Shown here: positions 1 to 10,143 of the stretch, one piece after another
Layout of the letters: every line of letters starts with the position of its first letter
Position numbering within the stretch: position 1 is the first letter of the stretch
NCBI RefSeq assembly: GCF_002794355.1
Contig: NZ_PGOI01000012.1
Coordinates: forward strand, 1 to 64,000
DNA: 64,000 bases
Reading direction: 5' to 3'
Source: Pseudorhodobacter sp. MZDSW-24AT
Lineage (GTDB): Bacteria > Pseudomonadota > Alphaproteobacteria > Rhodobacterales > Rhodobacteraceae
The notes under the pieces: generated by a model
The model's input: the letters and a program-made list of their open reading frames with translations, nothing else
Databases searched by the model: none
What the model was told of the DNA's origin: nothing
Made by a program: the position numbers and the translations under genes

Positions 1-313
1 CGCGCATCGCCGCCGCGTCGGGCGGCAGCCGCGCGGGGTCGCCATAGGCATGCACCGTCACCGCCCACCCCCGCTCCGCCAGCAGCCGCGCCACCACATA
101 GCCATCGCCCCCGTTATGGCCCGGCCCGCACAGCACCCGCGCCGTGCCGGGGGGCGCCGCCAGCTCCGGCCAGCGCGCCAAAATCTCTGCCACCACCGCC
201 GCGCCCGCCCGCTCCATCAGCGCCGCCCCCGACAGCCTCCCCGAGGCCATCGCCGCCGCCTCAATGGCGCGCATTTGTGCAGATGTCAGAAGTTCCGCCA
301 TATCCCCGCTCAT
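1..313 (-). CDS. nnr: Bifunctional NAD(P)H-hydrate repair enzyme Nnr, N-terminal part (runs off left edge)
   Basis: Only the first ~104 codons are in the window; the gene continues past base 1. The translation begins MSGDMAELLTSAQMRAIE and contains the YjeF_N (epimerase) glycine motif VLCGPGHNGGDGYVVARLL at about residues 57-75. That motif is diagnostic of NAD(P)H-hydrate epimerase, which repairs hydrated nicotinamide cofactors in the cytoplasm. Whether the C-terminal dehydratase domain is fused cannot be seen here; in most proteobacteria it is. ATG at 311-313 is used; a second in-frame ATG at 299-301 (MAELLT) is equally possible. It is divergent from glnB with about 170 bases between the starts. 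Confidence 0.88.
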   Translation of the reverse strand, partial: MSGDMAELLTSAQMRAIEAAAMASGRLSGAALMERAGAAVVAEILARWPELAAPPGTARVLCGPGHNGGDGYVVARLLAERGWAVTVHAYGDPARLPPDAAAMR

Positions 314-355
314 TTCGTTCTCAAACCGCACCATATTTCATCGCAACGCACATAA

Positions 356-823
<468 letters not shown>

Positions 824-889
824 CCCGCCCCCGAACATCAGGCCCGCTTGGCCTGCACTGTAACACTCAAGTAACCGAAAGGCAGCATG

Positions 890-2299
890 ATGAGCGCGAT
901 CAAAACAGCTCTGAAACTGATGAAGGATGAAGAAGTCGAATATGTCGACATCCGCTTCACCGACGTCAAAGGCAAGCTCCAGCACGTGACGCTGGTGGCG
1001 GATCTGGTGGACGAAGACTTCTTTGAAGAAGGCTTCATGTTCGACGGCTCCTCCATCGCCGGCTGGAAGTCGATCGACCAGTCCGACATGAAACTCATCC
1101 CCGATGCGACCTCGGTCTACATCGACCCGTTCTATGCGGAAAAAACCATGTGCGTGCATTGCACCGTGGTCGAACCCGACACCGGCGAATCCTACTCGCG
1201 CGATCCGCGCGGCACCGCGCTGAAAGCCGAAGCCTACCTGAAATCCTCCGGGATCGGCGACGCCTTCTATTGCGGCCCCGAGGCGGAATTCTTCCTGTTC
1301 GACGACGTGCGCTATTCCGTGACGCCGCAAAAAGTGTCGTTCCAGATCGACGCCGAAGCCGCCGCCTGGAACACCGATGCCGAAATGGAAGGGGGCAACC
1401 TCGCCCACCGCGCAGCCCACAAGGGCGGCTATTTCCCCGTCAACCCGATTGACGAAGCGCAAGACATCCGGGGCGAAATGCTCTCCACGATGAAGCGCAT
1501 GGGCATCAAGGTGGATAAACACCACCACGAAGTGGCGACCTGCCAGCACGAACTCGGCATGATCTTCGGTGGTCTGACCGAACAGGCCGACAACATCCAG
1601 AAATACAAATACGTCATCCACAACGTCGCGGCCGCCTATGGCAAGACCGTGACCTTCATGCCCAAGCCCATGAAGGGCGACAACGGCTCGGGGATGCACG
1701 TGAACATGTCGATCTGGAAAGATGGCAAGCCGCTGTTCGCAGGCGACAAATACGCCGACCTCAGCCAAGAGGCGCTGTATTTCATCGGCGGTATCCTCAA
1801 GCACGCCAAGGCGCTCAACGCCCTGACCAACCCGTCCACCAACTCCTACAAGCGTCTCATCCCGGGCTTCGAAGCTCCGGTTCTGCGCGCCTTCTCGGCC
1901 CGCAACCGCTCGGGTTGCGTCCGTATTCCGTGGACGGAATCGCCCAAAGCCAAGCGCGTGGAAGCCCGCTTCCCCGATCCGGCGGCCAACCCCTATCTGG
2001 CTTTCGCAGCCCTGCTGATGGCTGGCCTCGACGGCATCACCAACAAGATCGATCCGGGCCCGGCTTCGGACAAAGACTTGTATGATCTGCCGCCCGAAGA
2101 ACTGGCAGCGATCCCCACCGTGTGCGGCAGCCTGCGCGAAGCGCTGGAAGAGCTGGAAAAAGACATGGACTTCCTGCTCGCCGGTGACGTGTTCACCCGT
2201 GACCAGCTCGAAGGCTACATGGCGCTGAAATGGGAAGAGGTCTATGCCTACGAGCATACGCCCCACCCGATCGAATACGCGATGTATTACTCCTGCTGA
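890..2299 (+). CDS. glnA: Glutamine synthetase type I
   Basis: Cytoplasmic dodecameric enzyme making glutamine from glutamate, ammonia and ATP. The 469 residues match type I-beta enzymes: N-terminal beta-grasp segment [16 protein letters not shown], latch motif [14 protein letters not shown], metal and ATP residues in GPEAEFFLF and [10 protein letters not shown], and the substrate loop [17 protein letters not shown]. The adenylylation tyrosine is at residue 398 in [10 protein letters not shown], so activity is probably switched by GlnE. Two ATGs lie in tandem (887, 890); the second is preferred because the AAAGG site ends seven bases upstream of it and family members begin MSA. It sits downstream of glnB and ends at a strong hairpin. 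Confidence 0.98.
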   Translation: MSAIKTALKLMKDEEVEYVDIRFTDVKGKLQHVTLVADLVDEDFFEEGFMFDGSSIAGWKSIDQSDMKLIPDATSVYIDPFYAEKTMCVHCTVVEPDTGESYSRDPRGTALKAEAYLKSSGIGDAFYCGPEAEFFLFDDVRYSVTPQKVSFQIDAEAAAWNTDAEMEGGNLAHRAAHKGGYFPVNPIDEAQDIRGEMLSTMKRMGIKVDKHHHEVATCQHELGMIFGGLTEQADNIQKYKYVIHNVAAAYGKTVTFMPKPMKGDNGSGMHVNMSIWKDGKPLFAGDKYADLSQEALYFIGGILKHAKALNALTNPSTNSYKRLIPGFEAPVLRAFSARNRSGCVRIPWTESPKAKRVEARFPDPAANPYLAFAALLMAGLDGITNKIDPGPASDKDLYDLPPEELAAIPTVCGSLREALEELEKDMDFLLAGDVFTRDQLEGYMALKWEEVYAYEHTPHPIEYAMYYSC

Positions 2300-2318
2300 T
2301 CGCAGCACGGCAAAGCAC

Positions 2319-2346
2319 AAAAGCCGCCCTTCGGGGCGGCTTTTCC
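2319..2346 (+). terminator. Rho-independent terminator of glnBA
   Basis: A perfect GCCGCCC / GGGCGGC stem (2323-2329 with 2334-2340), flanked by A and T runs, follows the glnA stop by about 20 bases and ends in TTTT. Confidence 0.9.
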
Positions 2347-2374
2347 TTTGCGGTCAGGCCAGTGCAAAGCGCAG

Positions 2375-3166
2375 TTACAGCGCGCGGTGAATCGGATGCT
2401 CGGCGAGCGCCGCCGCCTGCGCGGGCGTCAGATCCGCGATCCGCACCAGATAGGTGTGAATTGAAAACAGCACCGCGCGGCTTTGCGGCAGTCGGATCAG
2501 GCATTGCCGCTCAGACCGGATAAAGGGCATCTCGCCTTGCGCCACCGTGTCCTTGGCCGCATCCTCGGCCTGCGGGTTGAACAGCGGCGCCCGCGAATGA
2601 TGCGCATTGGCCCGCCACAGCGGTGCCTCCACCCGCACCCCCTCCATCAACCGCTGCACACGGCGCCCGATGTCTTCGGTATAGCTTGCCACCGGCCTGT
2701 GCATTCGCATCAAGGGCCGCCCCAGCTTTTCCGCCAGCGTCCAGCCCGCCGGAAAGCACAAGACCGCCGCCGTCAGCCCATGTTGCCCCGGCGCGGTCTC
2801 TTGCATCAGGCACAGGTCTTCCTGCACCAACCGCCCCAGCGTGTGCAGCGGGCGCGTGGCATCCAGCGCAACCCGCACCCCATCAGGGCGGGTGATGCTG
2901 TCCCGCGCGCGCACGAATCCTTGCGGCAGCCGCGCCAGCGTAAAGTCATAAAGCTCGGCCACCGCTTCGGCCGCCTGCGGCAGCGCGGCCACCACTTCGG
3001 CCTCTCGCGTGGCGATCAACGCATCCCGCAAAGCCATCTGGGCGGCATAGGCCTCATCCACCCGCAGCCAGTCGGCCATCTCAAGCGGCAGCGTCCCCGG
3101 CAGCCGCCGCGTGCGCGGATCGGCCCAAGGCGCAAAGGGCAAACCGCTTTGCACAGCCTCGATCAT
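2375..3166 (-). CDS. DUF3445 / heme-dependent oxidative N-demethylase-like protein
   Basis: A 263-residue soluble protein that I assign to the DUF3445 family (heme-dependent oxidative N-demethylase subunit) from its layout: an N-terminal PFAPWADPRTRRLPGTLPL segment, a central catalytic-looking block with LCLMQE, CFPAGWTLAEKLG and MHRPVASY, and the C-terminal arginine-rich SERQCLIRLPQSRAVLFSIHTY. Characterised relatives demethylate methylamine compounds using a PAS-like heme domain, but the substrate here is unknown. The start at 3166 is chosen because GAGGAGG lies 7 bases upstream; the open frame continues to 3205. It lies downstream of tRNA-Asp on the same strand but is separated from it by a terminator. 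Confidence 0.8.
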   Translation of the reverse strand: MIEAVQSGLPFAPWADPRTRRLPGTLPLEMADWLRVDEAYAAQMALRDALIATREAEVVAALPQAAEAVAELYDFTLARLPQGFVRARDSITRPDGVRVALDATRPLHTLGRLVQEDLCLMQETAPGQHGLTAAVLCFPAGWTLAEKLGRPLMRMHRPVASYTEDIGRRVQRLMEGVRVEAPLWRANAHHSRAPLFNPQAEDAAKDTVAQGEMPFIRSERQCLIRLPQSRAVLFSIHTYLVRIADLTPAQAAALAEHPIHRAL

Positions 3167-3189
3167 CGCGCCCCTCCTCTGTCTGCCGC

Positions 3190-3223
3190 AAACAAAAACG
3201 CCCACACGGCTGCGTGTGGGCGT
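3190..3223 (-). terminator. Terminator downstream of tRNA-Asp
   Basis: On the minus strand an AACGCCCACAC / GTGTGGGCGTT stem is followed by TTTTTGTTT. It lies 28 bases 3' of the tRNA-Asp gene and before the DUF3445 gene. Confidence 0.85.
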
Positions 3224-3250
3224 TCAAGGCTCTCTGAGCAAATCAAGTGG

Positions 3251-3324
3251 CGCGGTTGACGGGGCTCGAACCCGCGACCCCCGGCGTGACAGGCCGGTAC
3301 TCTAACCAACTGAGCTACAACCGC
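3251..3324 (-). tRNA. tRNA-Asp (anticodon GTC)
   Basis: On the minus strand the seven-base acceptor arms GCGGTTG and CAACCGC pair. The D arm contains TAGCTCAGTTGG, the anticodon stem-loop is CGGCCTGTCACGCCG with GTC in the loop, and the T arm is GCGGGTTCGAGCCCCGT. The discriminator is G as expected for Asp, and CCA is not encoded. Length is 74 bases. Confidence 0.96.
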
Positions 3325-3579
3325 GCGATAGGGGGCTGATATACGCGCGCCACAGGGGCGTCAAGCCAGAAAGTGGCACAAAGTGCCTGCGCGTCGAAAA
3401 GCCTGCGGATGTGGGGGGGAAATGGGGGGCCAAAGGTTAAGCCCTCGTAAATTCAAAAGACCAAGCCCTTGATTCCATTGGTTTGGCGGACCTGTAACAC
3501 AGTGGAACGCGGCCGGTTCAGAATCGGGGTGAATTGCCGGACCGGATGGGCCATGATCCCCCAAAACAAAGGACAGACC

Positions 3580-4503
3580 ATGCCCAGAACCATCCTCATC
3601 GGCGCCCCCATCGACGCGGGCCAACGCCGCCCCGGCTGCCTGATGGGCCCCGCCGCCTACCGGGTCGCAGGGCTCGCACAGGCCATCACAGACCAAGGCC
3701 ATCCCCTGTCCGACTGGGGCGACCTTACCTGCCCCAAGGTCGCGGCCCCGCCCTGCCCCAACCCCGCCGTCCATTCCTTGGACGAGGTGCTGGGCTGGAC
3801 CCAGATCCTCTCCACCCGGGTCGCCGAGGCCCTGACCGAAGGCGCCCTCCCCATCGTGATGGGAGGGGATCACTCCCTTGCCTTGGGCTCGGTGGCAGGC
3901 GCCGCGGCCCATGCCGCCCGCGCGGGCCGCCCGCTCTTCCTTCTCTGGCTGGACGCCCATTCCGATTTCCACACCCCCCTCACCACCACCAGCGGCAACC
4001 TCCACGGCACCCCGGTGGCCTATATCGCGGGGCGCGACGGCTTTGACGCCTTCCCCCCCTTCCCCGCACCCATCCCGGCCGAAAGGATCTGCCTCTACGG
4101 CATCCGCTCCGTCGACCCCGCCGAACACGCCGCCTTGCTCGACCATGACATCGCCATCAATGATATGCGGGTGCTGGACGAACACGGCGTGGTCGCCCCC
4201 TTGCGCGCCTTCCTCGAACAGGTCCGCGCGGCGGGCGGCATGCTGCATGTCAGCCTCGACGTCGATTTCCTCGACCCCGCCATCGCCCCCGCCGTCGGCA
4301 CCACCGTCCCCGGCGGCACCACCTTCCGCGAGGCGCATCTGGTGATGGAATTGCTGCACGAATCTGGGCTGGTCACCAGTCTGGATCTGGTCGAGCTAAA
4401 CCCGTTTCTGGATGATCGCGGCATGACCGCACGGCTGATGGTCGATCTGGTCGGCAGCCTGATGGGCAAGAAGGTCTTTGACCGCCCCACCCGCGCCAAA
4501 TAA
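3580..4503 (+). CDS. rocF: Arginase
   Basis: Cytoplasmic manganese enzyme hydrolysing arginine to ornithine and urea. The 307-residue protein carries the three ureohydrolase metal signatures: GGDHSLALG (residues 95-103), DAHSDFH, and SLDVDFLDPAIAP. The C-terminal DLVELNPFLDDRGMTARL is typical of arginase rather than agmatinase. The start at 3580 (MPRTILIGAPID) is supported by AAAGGA upstream; the open frame extends to 3469 but that region is intergenic. No neighbouring ornithine or urea gene is present. A GC-rich hairpin follows and separates it from the convergent RND pump gene. Confidence 0.95.
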   Translation: MPRTILIGAPIDAGQRRPGCLMGPAAYRVAGLAQAITDQGHPLSDWGDLTCPKVAAPPCPNPAVHSLDEVLGWTQILSTRVAEALTEGALPIVMGGDHSLALGSVAGAAAHAARAGRPLFLLWLDAHSDFHTPLTTTSGNLHGTPVAYIAGRDGFDAFPPFPAPIPAERICLYGIRSVDPAEHAALLDHDIAINDMRVLDEHGVVAPLRAFLEQVRAAGGMLHVSLDVDFLDPAIAPAVGTTVPGGTTFREAHLVMELLHESGLVTSLDLVELNPFLDDRGMTARLMVDLVGSLMGKKVFDRPTRAK

Positions 4504-4510
4504 GGCGCAG

Positions 4511-4538
4511 CCCCTGCGCGCCCAAGGGCGCGCAGGGG
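4511..4538. terminator. Hairpin between convergent rocF and RND pump genes
   Basis: Perfect 13-base arms CCCCTGCGCGCCC / GGGCGCGCAGGGG around an AA loop, seven bases past the rocF stop. There is no T run on either side, so it may act as a weak bidirectional terminator or as an mRNA 3' end. Confidence 0.6.
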
Positions 4539-4544
4539 AATGTT

Positions 4545-7500
4545 TCAGTGCGCCTCGGCCGCGCCGAACTGCTTCTCGACCAGCCGCTTCTTCATCAGAT
4601 ACTTCGAATCGCTCAGCGAGATCAGCGTGTAGAAGGCCGGCACCACAAAGAGCGTGAACAGGGTGCCGATCAACAGGCCAGTAAAGATCACCAGACCCAT
4701 CGCCTGCCGTGCCGCCGCCCCCGCGCCTTCGGCAATGATCAGCGGCACCACCGCCAGAACCATTGCAAAGGTCGTCATCAGAATGGGGCGCAAACGAGTT
4801 TTGGCCGCTGCCACAATCGCCTGACGCCGGGACAGGTTATGCTCTTCGCGCTGCTGGTTGGCGAACTCCACCATCAGGATGCCATGCTTGGTGATCAGAC
4901 CGATCAGAGTAATCAGGCCGACCTGCGTGTAGATGTTCAAGGTCCCCGCCCCGAGATACAAGGGAAGCACGGCCCCAAAGATCGACAGCGGGACGGACAT
5001 CAGGATGATCAGCGGGTCGCGGAAGCTTTCGAACTGCGCGGCCAGAACCAGATAGATCACCACAATCGCAGCCGCAAAGGCCAACAGGATTGTGCTGCCT
5101 TCGGACTTCTCCAGCCGCGACTGGCCGGAGTAATCCACGAAGAACCCGTCGGGCAGCACCTCATCGGCGATCCGCTCCAGCTCGGCCAAGGCCACGCCGG
5201 TTGACAGTCCGATCATCGGCATCGCGGACAGGCTGGCAGAGTTCAGCTGGTTGAACTGCGAAATCGAAGCCGCCGAAACCGTTGGCAGCAGGCTGACCAC
5301 CGAGGACAGTGGCACCATCGCCCCAGTGCCGGAGCGCACAAAAAATTCGCCCAAGCGTTCGGGGTTATCGCGCCATTCCTTTGGCACCTGCATGATCACG
5401 TCATAGCTGTTCGACTCGCGGTCGAACTGCGCCACGGCACCGCCCCCCACCAGCAGCCCAAGGGTGCTGCCGATGTCACTGACGGCGACGCCCAATTGGG
5501 CCGCGCGGTCACGGTCGATGGTAACCCGCACTTGCGGCGCATCAAAAGACAAGCTGTTCTGCACGACGATGAACATGCCCGATTGCATGGCCCGCATCCG
5601 GATTTCCTCGGCGATCTCAACCACGCGCTCGGGGGCGTAGATGGACTGGATCACCATCGAGATCGGCAAGCCCCCTCCAGCACCGGGCAAGGAGGGCGGA
5701 GCGAAGACATAGCTTTGCAGGCCCGGCGTGCCATCCAGTATGCCTTGGATCTGCGCCTGAATCTCGGCCTGACCCCGCGTGCGCTGCGCCCAGTCCTTGA
5801 GAGCCCAGATATAAAACCCCGTATTCCCGGCCCCGCCCATGCCAGCCACCGAGAAGGATGTTTGCACTTCTTCGATGTCGGCCGTGCGACGGCTCACCTC
5901 TTGCGTGAAGGCGTCGGTATAGTCCAGCGTCGCATAGCGCGGGCCGCTCATGATGGCGAACAGCGCGCCGCTGTCCTCTTCAGGCGCGAGCTCGGAAGAA
6001 GTGTTGAGAAACATGAAGCCAGTGGCGCCCAAGAGCGAAACCACCATGAGGAAGGTCACAGGGCGGTAATCCAGCGAAGACGAGACCCGCCGTTCATACC
6101 AATTGGCCAAGCCACCCAAGGTGCGGTCCACGATCTGCTGAAAGCGCCCCGGCGTCCCATGGCTGAGCAGACGCGCCGACATTGCGGGCGTGATGGTCAA
6201 GGCCACGATCCCCGAAATCACGACCGATCCTGCAAGGGTAAGCGCGAACTCGGCGAAAAGCGCGCCCGTGAGGCCGCCAGTGAAGGCAAGGGGCGCAAGC
6301 ACAGCCGCCAGTGTGATCGTCATGGCGATGACGGGGCCGGTGATCTCTTTCATCCCCTTGATCGAGGCGGCGGCCGGGGTCATGCCTTCATCGATGTGAC
6401 GGTGGATGTTTTCGACCACCACGATGGCATCGTCCACCACCAGACCAATCGCCAGAACCATCGCCAGCAAGGTAAGCAGGTTGATCGAATAGCCAAGCAC
6501 GAGCATGACGCTGCACACCCCTACAAGCGACAGGGGAATGGTGACAATCGGCATCAAGACCGACCGGAATGATCCAAGGAACAAGAGGATCACCACGACA
6601 ACAATCAGCACCGCCTCGGCGATGGTCTTGAACACTTCCGAGATGGATGCAGAGATCGTTTCGGTGGAGTCATACACCAGATCGACGGTCATGCCGGTGG
6701 GAAGCGTGTCCTGCAACGCCGGCAAGGCCTCGCGCACATTGGTTGCGACATCGAGTTGGTTTTCGCCCGGTGCCGGGATGATGCCGATGAAGATACCCGG
6801 CTGTCCTGCAAAGGTCACGATCGCATCGTTGGTGCCAGACGCAAGCTCGATCCGCGCCACGTCGCGCAGACGCACCACACCGCTGTCCCCCTGCCCGATT
6901 GGCAGTGCGCCAAAGGCCTCGGGTGTTTGAATGGTCGAGTCGAGGGTCAGCGAATAGGTGAAGTATTCATTCTCGGTCTTGCCCGGCGCCGAAAGGAAGT
7001 TGGACGACCGGATTGCCCCCAGAACTTCGGATGCGGTCACACCCCGTGCCGACAGCAGCAATGGATCGAGCCAGACACGCATCGCGTATTTCTGGGCGCC
7101 CATGATCTCCATCTGCGCCACACCTTGAATGTTGGTCACGCGCGGCCGCACCACACGCTCCAGATACTCGGTCAGCTGTTCGGGCGTCATGTTGGGGTTT
7201 TGAACCGCCAGATACATCAGCGCGAAGGTCATGCCTGTGCCTTTGGCAATCACCGGGTCTTCCGTATCTTGCGGCAACTGACCGCGCACCTGTTGCACCT
7301 TTGACATCACCTCGGTCAGCGCGATGTCAGGATCAGCCCCCAGCCGCATTTGCACCGTCACCACGGATGCCGAAGGGCGTGACTCACTCGTCACATAATC
7401 AAGGTTTTCGGTTGTCGAGACCGCCGAGGCGATCGGCGCCGTGACAAACCCTTGGATCAGCTCGGGCGCGGCCCCGGGATACACCGTGGTGATGGTAATC

Positions 7501-7631
7501 ACGCTTTCCTGCACCTCGGGATATTGCCGCACCGGAAGATTGAGCATGGCGGCGAGGCCGAGAAACATGATCAGTGCTGCCAGCACCGAGGAAAGAACAG
7601 GGCGGCGGATGAAAAGCTCGGAAAAATGCAT
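4545..7631 (-). CDS. RND efflux pump inner-membrane permease (HAE1 family)
   Basis: A proton-driven tripartite exporter of the AcrB/MexB class, 1028 residues, the usual family length. Features: a first transmembrane helix preceded by SELFIRRPVLSSVLAALIMF, two large periplasmic loops, and the proton-relay aspartates in helix 4 (AIGLVVDDAIVVVENIHRH, around residue 405). The end carries the duplicated half with LITLIGLITKHGILMVEFAN. Two tandem ATGs occur; the second (7631) has better spacing to AAGGAGC. It lies 10 bases after the adaptor gene, so the two are one operon. No outer-membrane TolC-like gene is nearby, so it presumably uses one encoded elsewhere. The substrate is not predictable. Confidence 0.95.
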   Translation of the reverse strand: MHFSELFIRRPVLSSVLAALIMFLGLAAMLNLPVRQYPEVQESVITITTVYPGAAPELIQGFVTAPIASAVSTTENLDYVTSESRPSASVVTVQMRLGADPDIALTEVMSKVQQVRGQLPQDTEDPVIAKGTGMTFALMYLAVQNPNMTPEQLTEYLERVVRPRVTNIQGVAQMEIMGAQKYAMRVWLDPLLLSARGVTASEVLGAIRSSNFLSAPGKTENEYFTYSLTLDSTIQTPEAFGALPIGQGDSGVVRLRDVARIELASGTNDAIVTFAGQPGIFIGIIPAPGENQLDVATNVREALPALQDTLPTGMTVDLVYDSTETISASISEVFKTIAEAVLIVVVVILLFLGSFRSVLMPIVTIPLSLVGVCSVMLVLGYSINLLTLLAMVLAIGLVVDDAIVVVENIHRHIDEGMTPAAASIKGMKEITGPVIAMTITLAAVLAPLAFTGGLTGALFAEFALTLAGSVVISGIVALTITPAMSARLLSHGTPGRFQQIVDRTLGGLANWYERRVSSSLDYRPVTFLMVVSLLGATGFMFLNTSSELAPEEDSGALFAIMSGPRYATLDYTDAFTQEVSRRTADIEEVQTSFSVAGMGGAGNTGFYIWALKDWAQRTRGQAEIQAQIQGILDGTPGLQSYVFAPPSLPGAGGGLPISMVIQSIYAPERVVEIAEEIRMRAMQSGMFIVVQNSLSFDAPQVRVTIDRDRAAQLGVAVSDIGSTLGLLVGGGAVAQFDRESNSYDVIMQVPKEWRDNPERLGEFFVRSGTGAMVPLSSVVSLLPTVSAASISQFNQLNSASLSAMPMIGLSTGVALAELERIADEVLPDGFFVDYSGQSRLEKSEGSTILLAFAAAIVVIYLVLAAQFESFRDPLIILMSVPLSIFGAVLPLYLGAGTLNIYTQVGLITLIGLITKHGILMVEFANQQREEHNLSRRQAIVAAAKTRLRPILMTTFAMVLAVVPLIIAEGAGAAARQAMGLVIFTGLLIGTLFTLFVVPAFYTLISLSDSKYLMKKRLVEKQFGAAEAH

Positions 7632-7641
7632 CATCCGCTCC

Positions 7642-8739
7642 TTATTCGCTGGCCGCGGGCGGCGAGAGTTCCACCGACGTGTCGATCACCACCTTCGCCT
7701 GATTGGACAAGCGGTTTTGCCCAGAGGTCACGATCTGATCACCAGCCGCGATGCCTTCGACCACCTCGATCCGATCATCAGAGCGGCGGCCCAAGCGGAC
7801 AAAGACCTGCTCGACCTTCAACTCCTCGCCTTCGGGTTTCACGACATAGATCGAGTCGCCATAAAGGCTGGAAATCACGGCCGTCTGCGGCACCGTGATC
7901 ACGCCTTCTTCGGCTGGCAAGGCCACGCGCACGCGCAAGAACTGACCCGGGAAAAGCTGTGCATCCTGATTGTCGACTTCGGCGCGCACCGAGACAAGGC
8001 GGGTTCTGGGGTCCACCTGCGGCTCGATGCCAGTGATGCGACCTTCGGCGCTGAAGGCGCCCACATCGGTGCTGACGGTTAGGGCGCGGCCCAGATCCAG
8101 CGCGCCGATCTGTTGTTCTGGCACGGTGAAATCCACATACATCTGATCCAGATCCTGCAGCGTCGCATAGATGGTGCCAGCGCTGACATATTCGCCAACC
8201 TCAACCCGCGGAATGCCGATCACGCCGTCAAAAGGGGCTGTCAGGGTTTTGGCGTCCAGAGCCGTTTGCACCTGCGCCACTTGGGCGCGCGCGCTTTCCT
8301 CTTGCGCCTGCGCTGTTTCAACCGCGTTGGCTGTGCCCACGCCGCGTTCTGTCAGCGTTGCGGCCCGCTGGGCTTCGGCGCGGGTCACCCCGAGCGCCGC
8401 CTCCGCTGCCGCAAGCGAGGCGCGCTCGCTGTCATCGTCGATGTTCAGCAGGGTTTGGCCTTCGGTCACGCGGTCGTTCGAGGCAAAATTGATGGCGCGC
8501 ACCAGCCCGCCCGATTCAATCGCCAGATCAACGCCCCGGGCCGAGATGGCCGTGCCGACGGCATCAATCCCAGGTGTCCAGGTGACCGGCTCCACCATCT
8601 GTGCGGTGACGGGCACCGGCGGGGGCACCCGTCCCGCCATGAACTGCGCGATCATGCCGTCGCGGAAATACTTGAACCACACGATCCCGCCCACCACGAG
8701 GCCAAGCAGAAGGATTGCGATGATCAAACGTTTTGCCAT
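7642..8739 (-). CDS. RND efflux pump periplasmic adaptor (membrane fusion protein)
   Basis: 365 residues. An N-terminal membrane anchor (residues 4-22, LIIAILLLGLVVGGIVWF) has no lipobox cysteine. It is followed by a lipoyl/barrel-sandwich half (GGLVRAINFASNDRVTEGQTLL), an alanine-rich alpha-hairpin (residues ~105-165), the second lipoyl half TLTAPFDGVIGIPRVEVGEYV and beta-barrel and membrane-proximal domains. It links the RND permease to an outer-membrane channel. It is the first gene of a two-gene operon. GAGG lies 9 bases upstream of the ATG. No local regulator gene is seen. Confidence 0.93.
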   Translation of the reverse strand: MAKRLIIAILLLGLVVGGIVWFKYFRDGMIAQFMAGRVPPPVPVTAQMVEPVTWTPGIDAVGTAISARGVDLAIESGGLVRAINFASNDRVTEGQTLLNIDDDSERASLAAAEAALGVTRAEAQRAATLTERGVGTANAVETAQAQEESARAQVAQVQTALDAKTLTAPFDGVIGIPRVEVGEYVSAGTIYATLQDLDQMYVDFTVPEQQIGALDLGRALTVSTDVGAFSAEGRITGIEPQVDPRTRLVSVRAEVDNQDAQLFPGQFLRVRVALPAEEGVITVPQTAVISSLYGDSIYVVKPEGEELKVEQVFVRLGRRSDDRIEVVEGIAAGDQIVTSGQNRLSNQAKVVIDTSVELSPPAASE

Positions 8740-8932
8740 AAAGGAGCCTCATTTCCGGCGAAAGCGCAAAGAAAATAGAGTTCCCGCGCCAATGATTTCC
8801 AAAGTGTAGTGAACCTTTGACTTGGCAAGATCAAGTGGCGCAGCTCTCCCTAGAGGCGATCCGAGCTCTGCAAATTTGAACAACCCTATCGCAGTTTGCC
8901 GCGTCTCGCGTCATTTTCAGACAGGACAGAGA

Positions 8933-9898
8933 TCAAAGCCAGCCACGCCGTTTGAAATAGAGGTAAGGCAGCACAGCCGACAGAACCATTCCGGCAAGTG
9001 CGGCGGGATAGGCATAGGGCCACGAAAGTTCGGGCATGTGTTCGAAGTTCATGCCGTAGATGGAGGCAATCAGCGTGGGAGGCAGAAAGACGACGGAGGC
9101 CACCGAGAAAATCTTTATGATCCCGTTTTGCTCGATGCCGATCAGGCCAAGGGTTGCATCCATCAGAAAACTGATTTTTTGCGACATGAAAGCGGCATGA
9201 TCTTCAAGCCCGCGCGCATCTGACGTCAGATCCTTCAGCCGTGCCCGCAGATCCTTGGTGTCAGGCTCATCACGCAGACGTTGCCCCCAAAACACGGTCA
9301 ACCTGTCAAGCGTGCCAAGACTGTCGCGCAACGTGGAAACAAGGTCACCCTTGCGCCCGATTTCTTCCAGAACCAACCGCCAGCCGGTGCCTTTGCGCGC
9401 CTGAGCGCCATCCTTGGCAAAGATGCTGCGCGAAATTGCTTCGATATCGCGGGCGACGCGCTCCATCACATCGGCCAAGCGGTCGACCATTACTTCCATC
9501 AGCGAGAGGGTGATTTCCTCTGCGCTCGCGCAGGCCAGCCCCCCTTTTGCCGCCCGCTGCGTGAACATCTCAAAGGCTTTTGGGCTGTGATAGCGGATGG
9601 TGATGAGATGACGCTGTGTCAGGACCAGCGTCACCGGAGCAACCTCGGGCACGTCACTTTCCGAATGGGCGGGCAGCATCACGGTCATAAACAAGGCGCC
9701 GTTCTCGGTATAAAGCCGCGAGGACTGTTCAATTTCTTCCATGTCTGCGCGGGTGGGCAGATCCAGCCCCAACGCCGCTTCGATCTTTGCTTCCTCGGCC
9801 CCTGTGGGCGCGATCATATCGAGCCAAAGCGCTTGTTCTGGCAGCGCTTCGGCCAGTTGCATCAGCCGTCCGCCTTGTTCTGCGTAGCCAAGGATCAT
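8933..9898 (-). CDS. corA: CorA-family divalent cation transporter
   Basis: 321 residues. The large soluble N-terminal domain is mixed alpha/beta with a long helical stalk. Two C-terminal transmembrane helices end the protein, the first closing with the diagnostic YGMNF motif (GMN selectivity filter) followed by the acidic loop EHMPELSW, and a basic KRRGWL tail. Members move Mg2+, Co2+ or Ni2+, and ZntB relatives move Zn2+; the sequence alone does not separate these. The start is placed at 9898 (MILGYAEQGG) because CGGGAG lies 6 bases upstream; the open frame extends 10 codons further to an ATG without a ribosome site. Confidence 0.9.
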   Translation of the reverse strand: MILGYAEQGGRLMQLAEALPEQALWLDMIAPTGAEEAKIEAALGLDLPTRADMEEIEQSSRLYTENGALFMTVMLPAHSESDVPEVAPVTLVLTQRHLITIRYHSPKAFEMFTQRAAKGGLACASAEEITLSLMEVMVDRLADVMERVARDIEAISRSIFAKDGAQARKGTGWRLVLEEIGRKGDLVSTLRDSLGTLDRLTVFWGQRLRDEPDTKDLRARLKDLTSDARGLEDHAAFMSQKISFLMDATLGLIGIEQNGIIKIFSVASVVFLPPTLIASIYGMNFEHMPELSWPYAYPAALAGMVLSAVLPYLYFKRRGWL

Positions 9899-10007
9899 GC
9901 CCGTCTCCCGTTTTTCTTTGCCTATCATAACGGCATCCCGACAGACCAGAGGTGCAAGTCAGCCCTTGCATGCCCTGCCAAGCTGCGCTATTCGCTCCCC
10001 ATCACGA

Positions 10008-10081
10008 GGCGGGTGGGCAGGCAGGCTATGCACCGGATTGCAAATCCGTGAAGATCGGTTCGATTCCGATACCCGCCTCCA
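10008..10081 (+). tRNA. tRNA-Cys (anticodon GCA)
   Basis: Acceptor arms GGCGGGT and ACCCGCC pair, the anticodon stem-loop is GGATTGCAAATCC with GCA, and the T arm is ATCGGTTCGATTCCGAT. Discriminator T and encoded CCA (10079-10081) follow. Confidence 0.96.
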
Positions 10082-10143
10082 TTTTTCTGTTCACCGCTGA
10101 TCTCCTTTGCTGCCGATGTGCTGTCGGCAACTTCGGTCAATCC

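Noticed and set aside
4545-8739. Complete tripartite multidrug pump operon
   Set aside because: Only the permease and the adaptor are present; no outer-membrane channel gene is encoded here.
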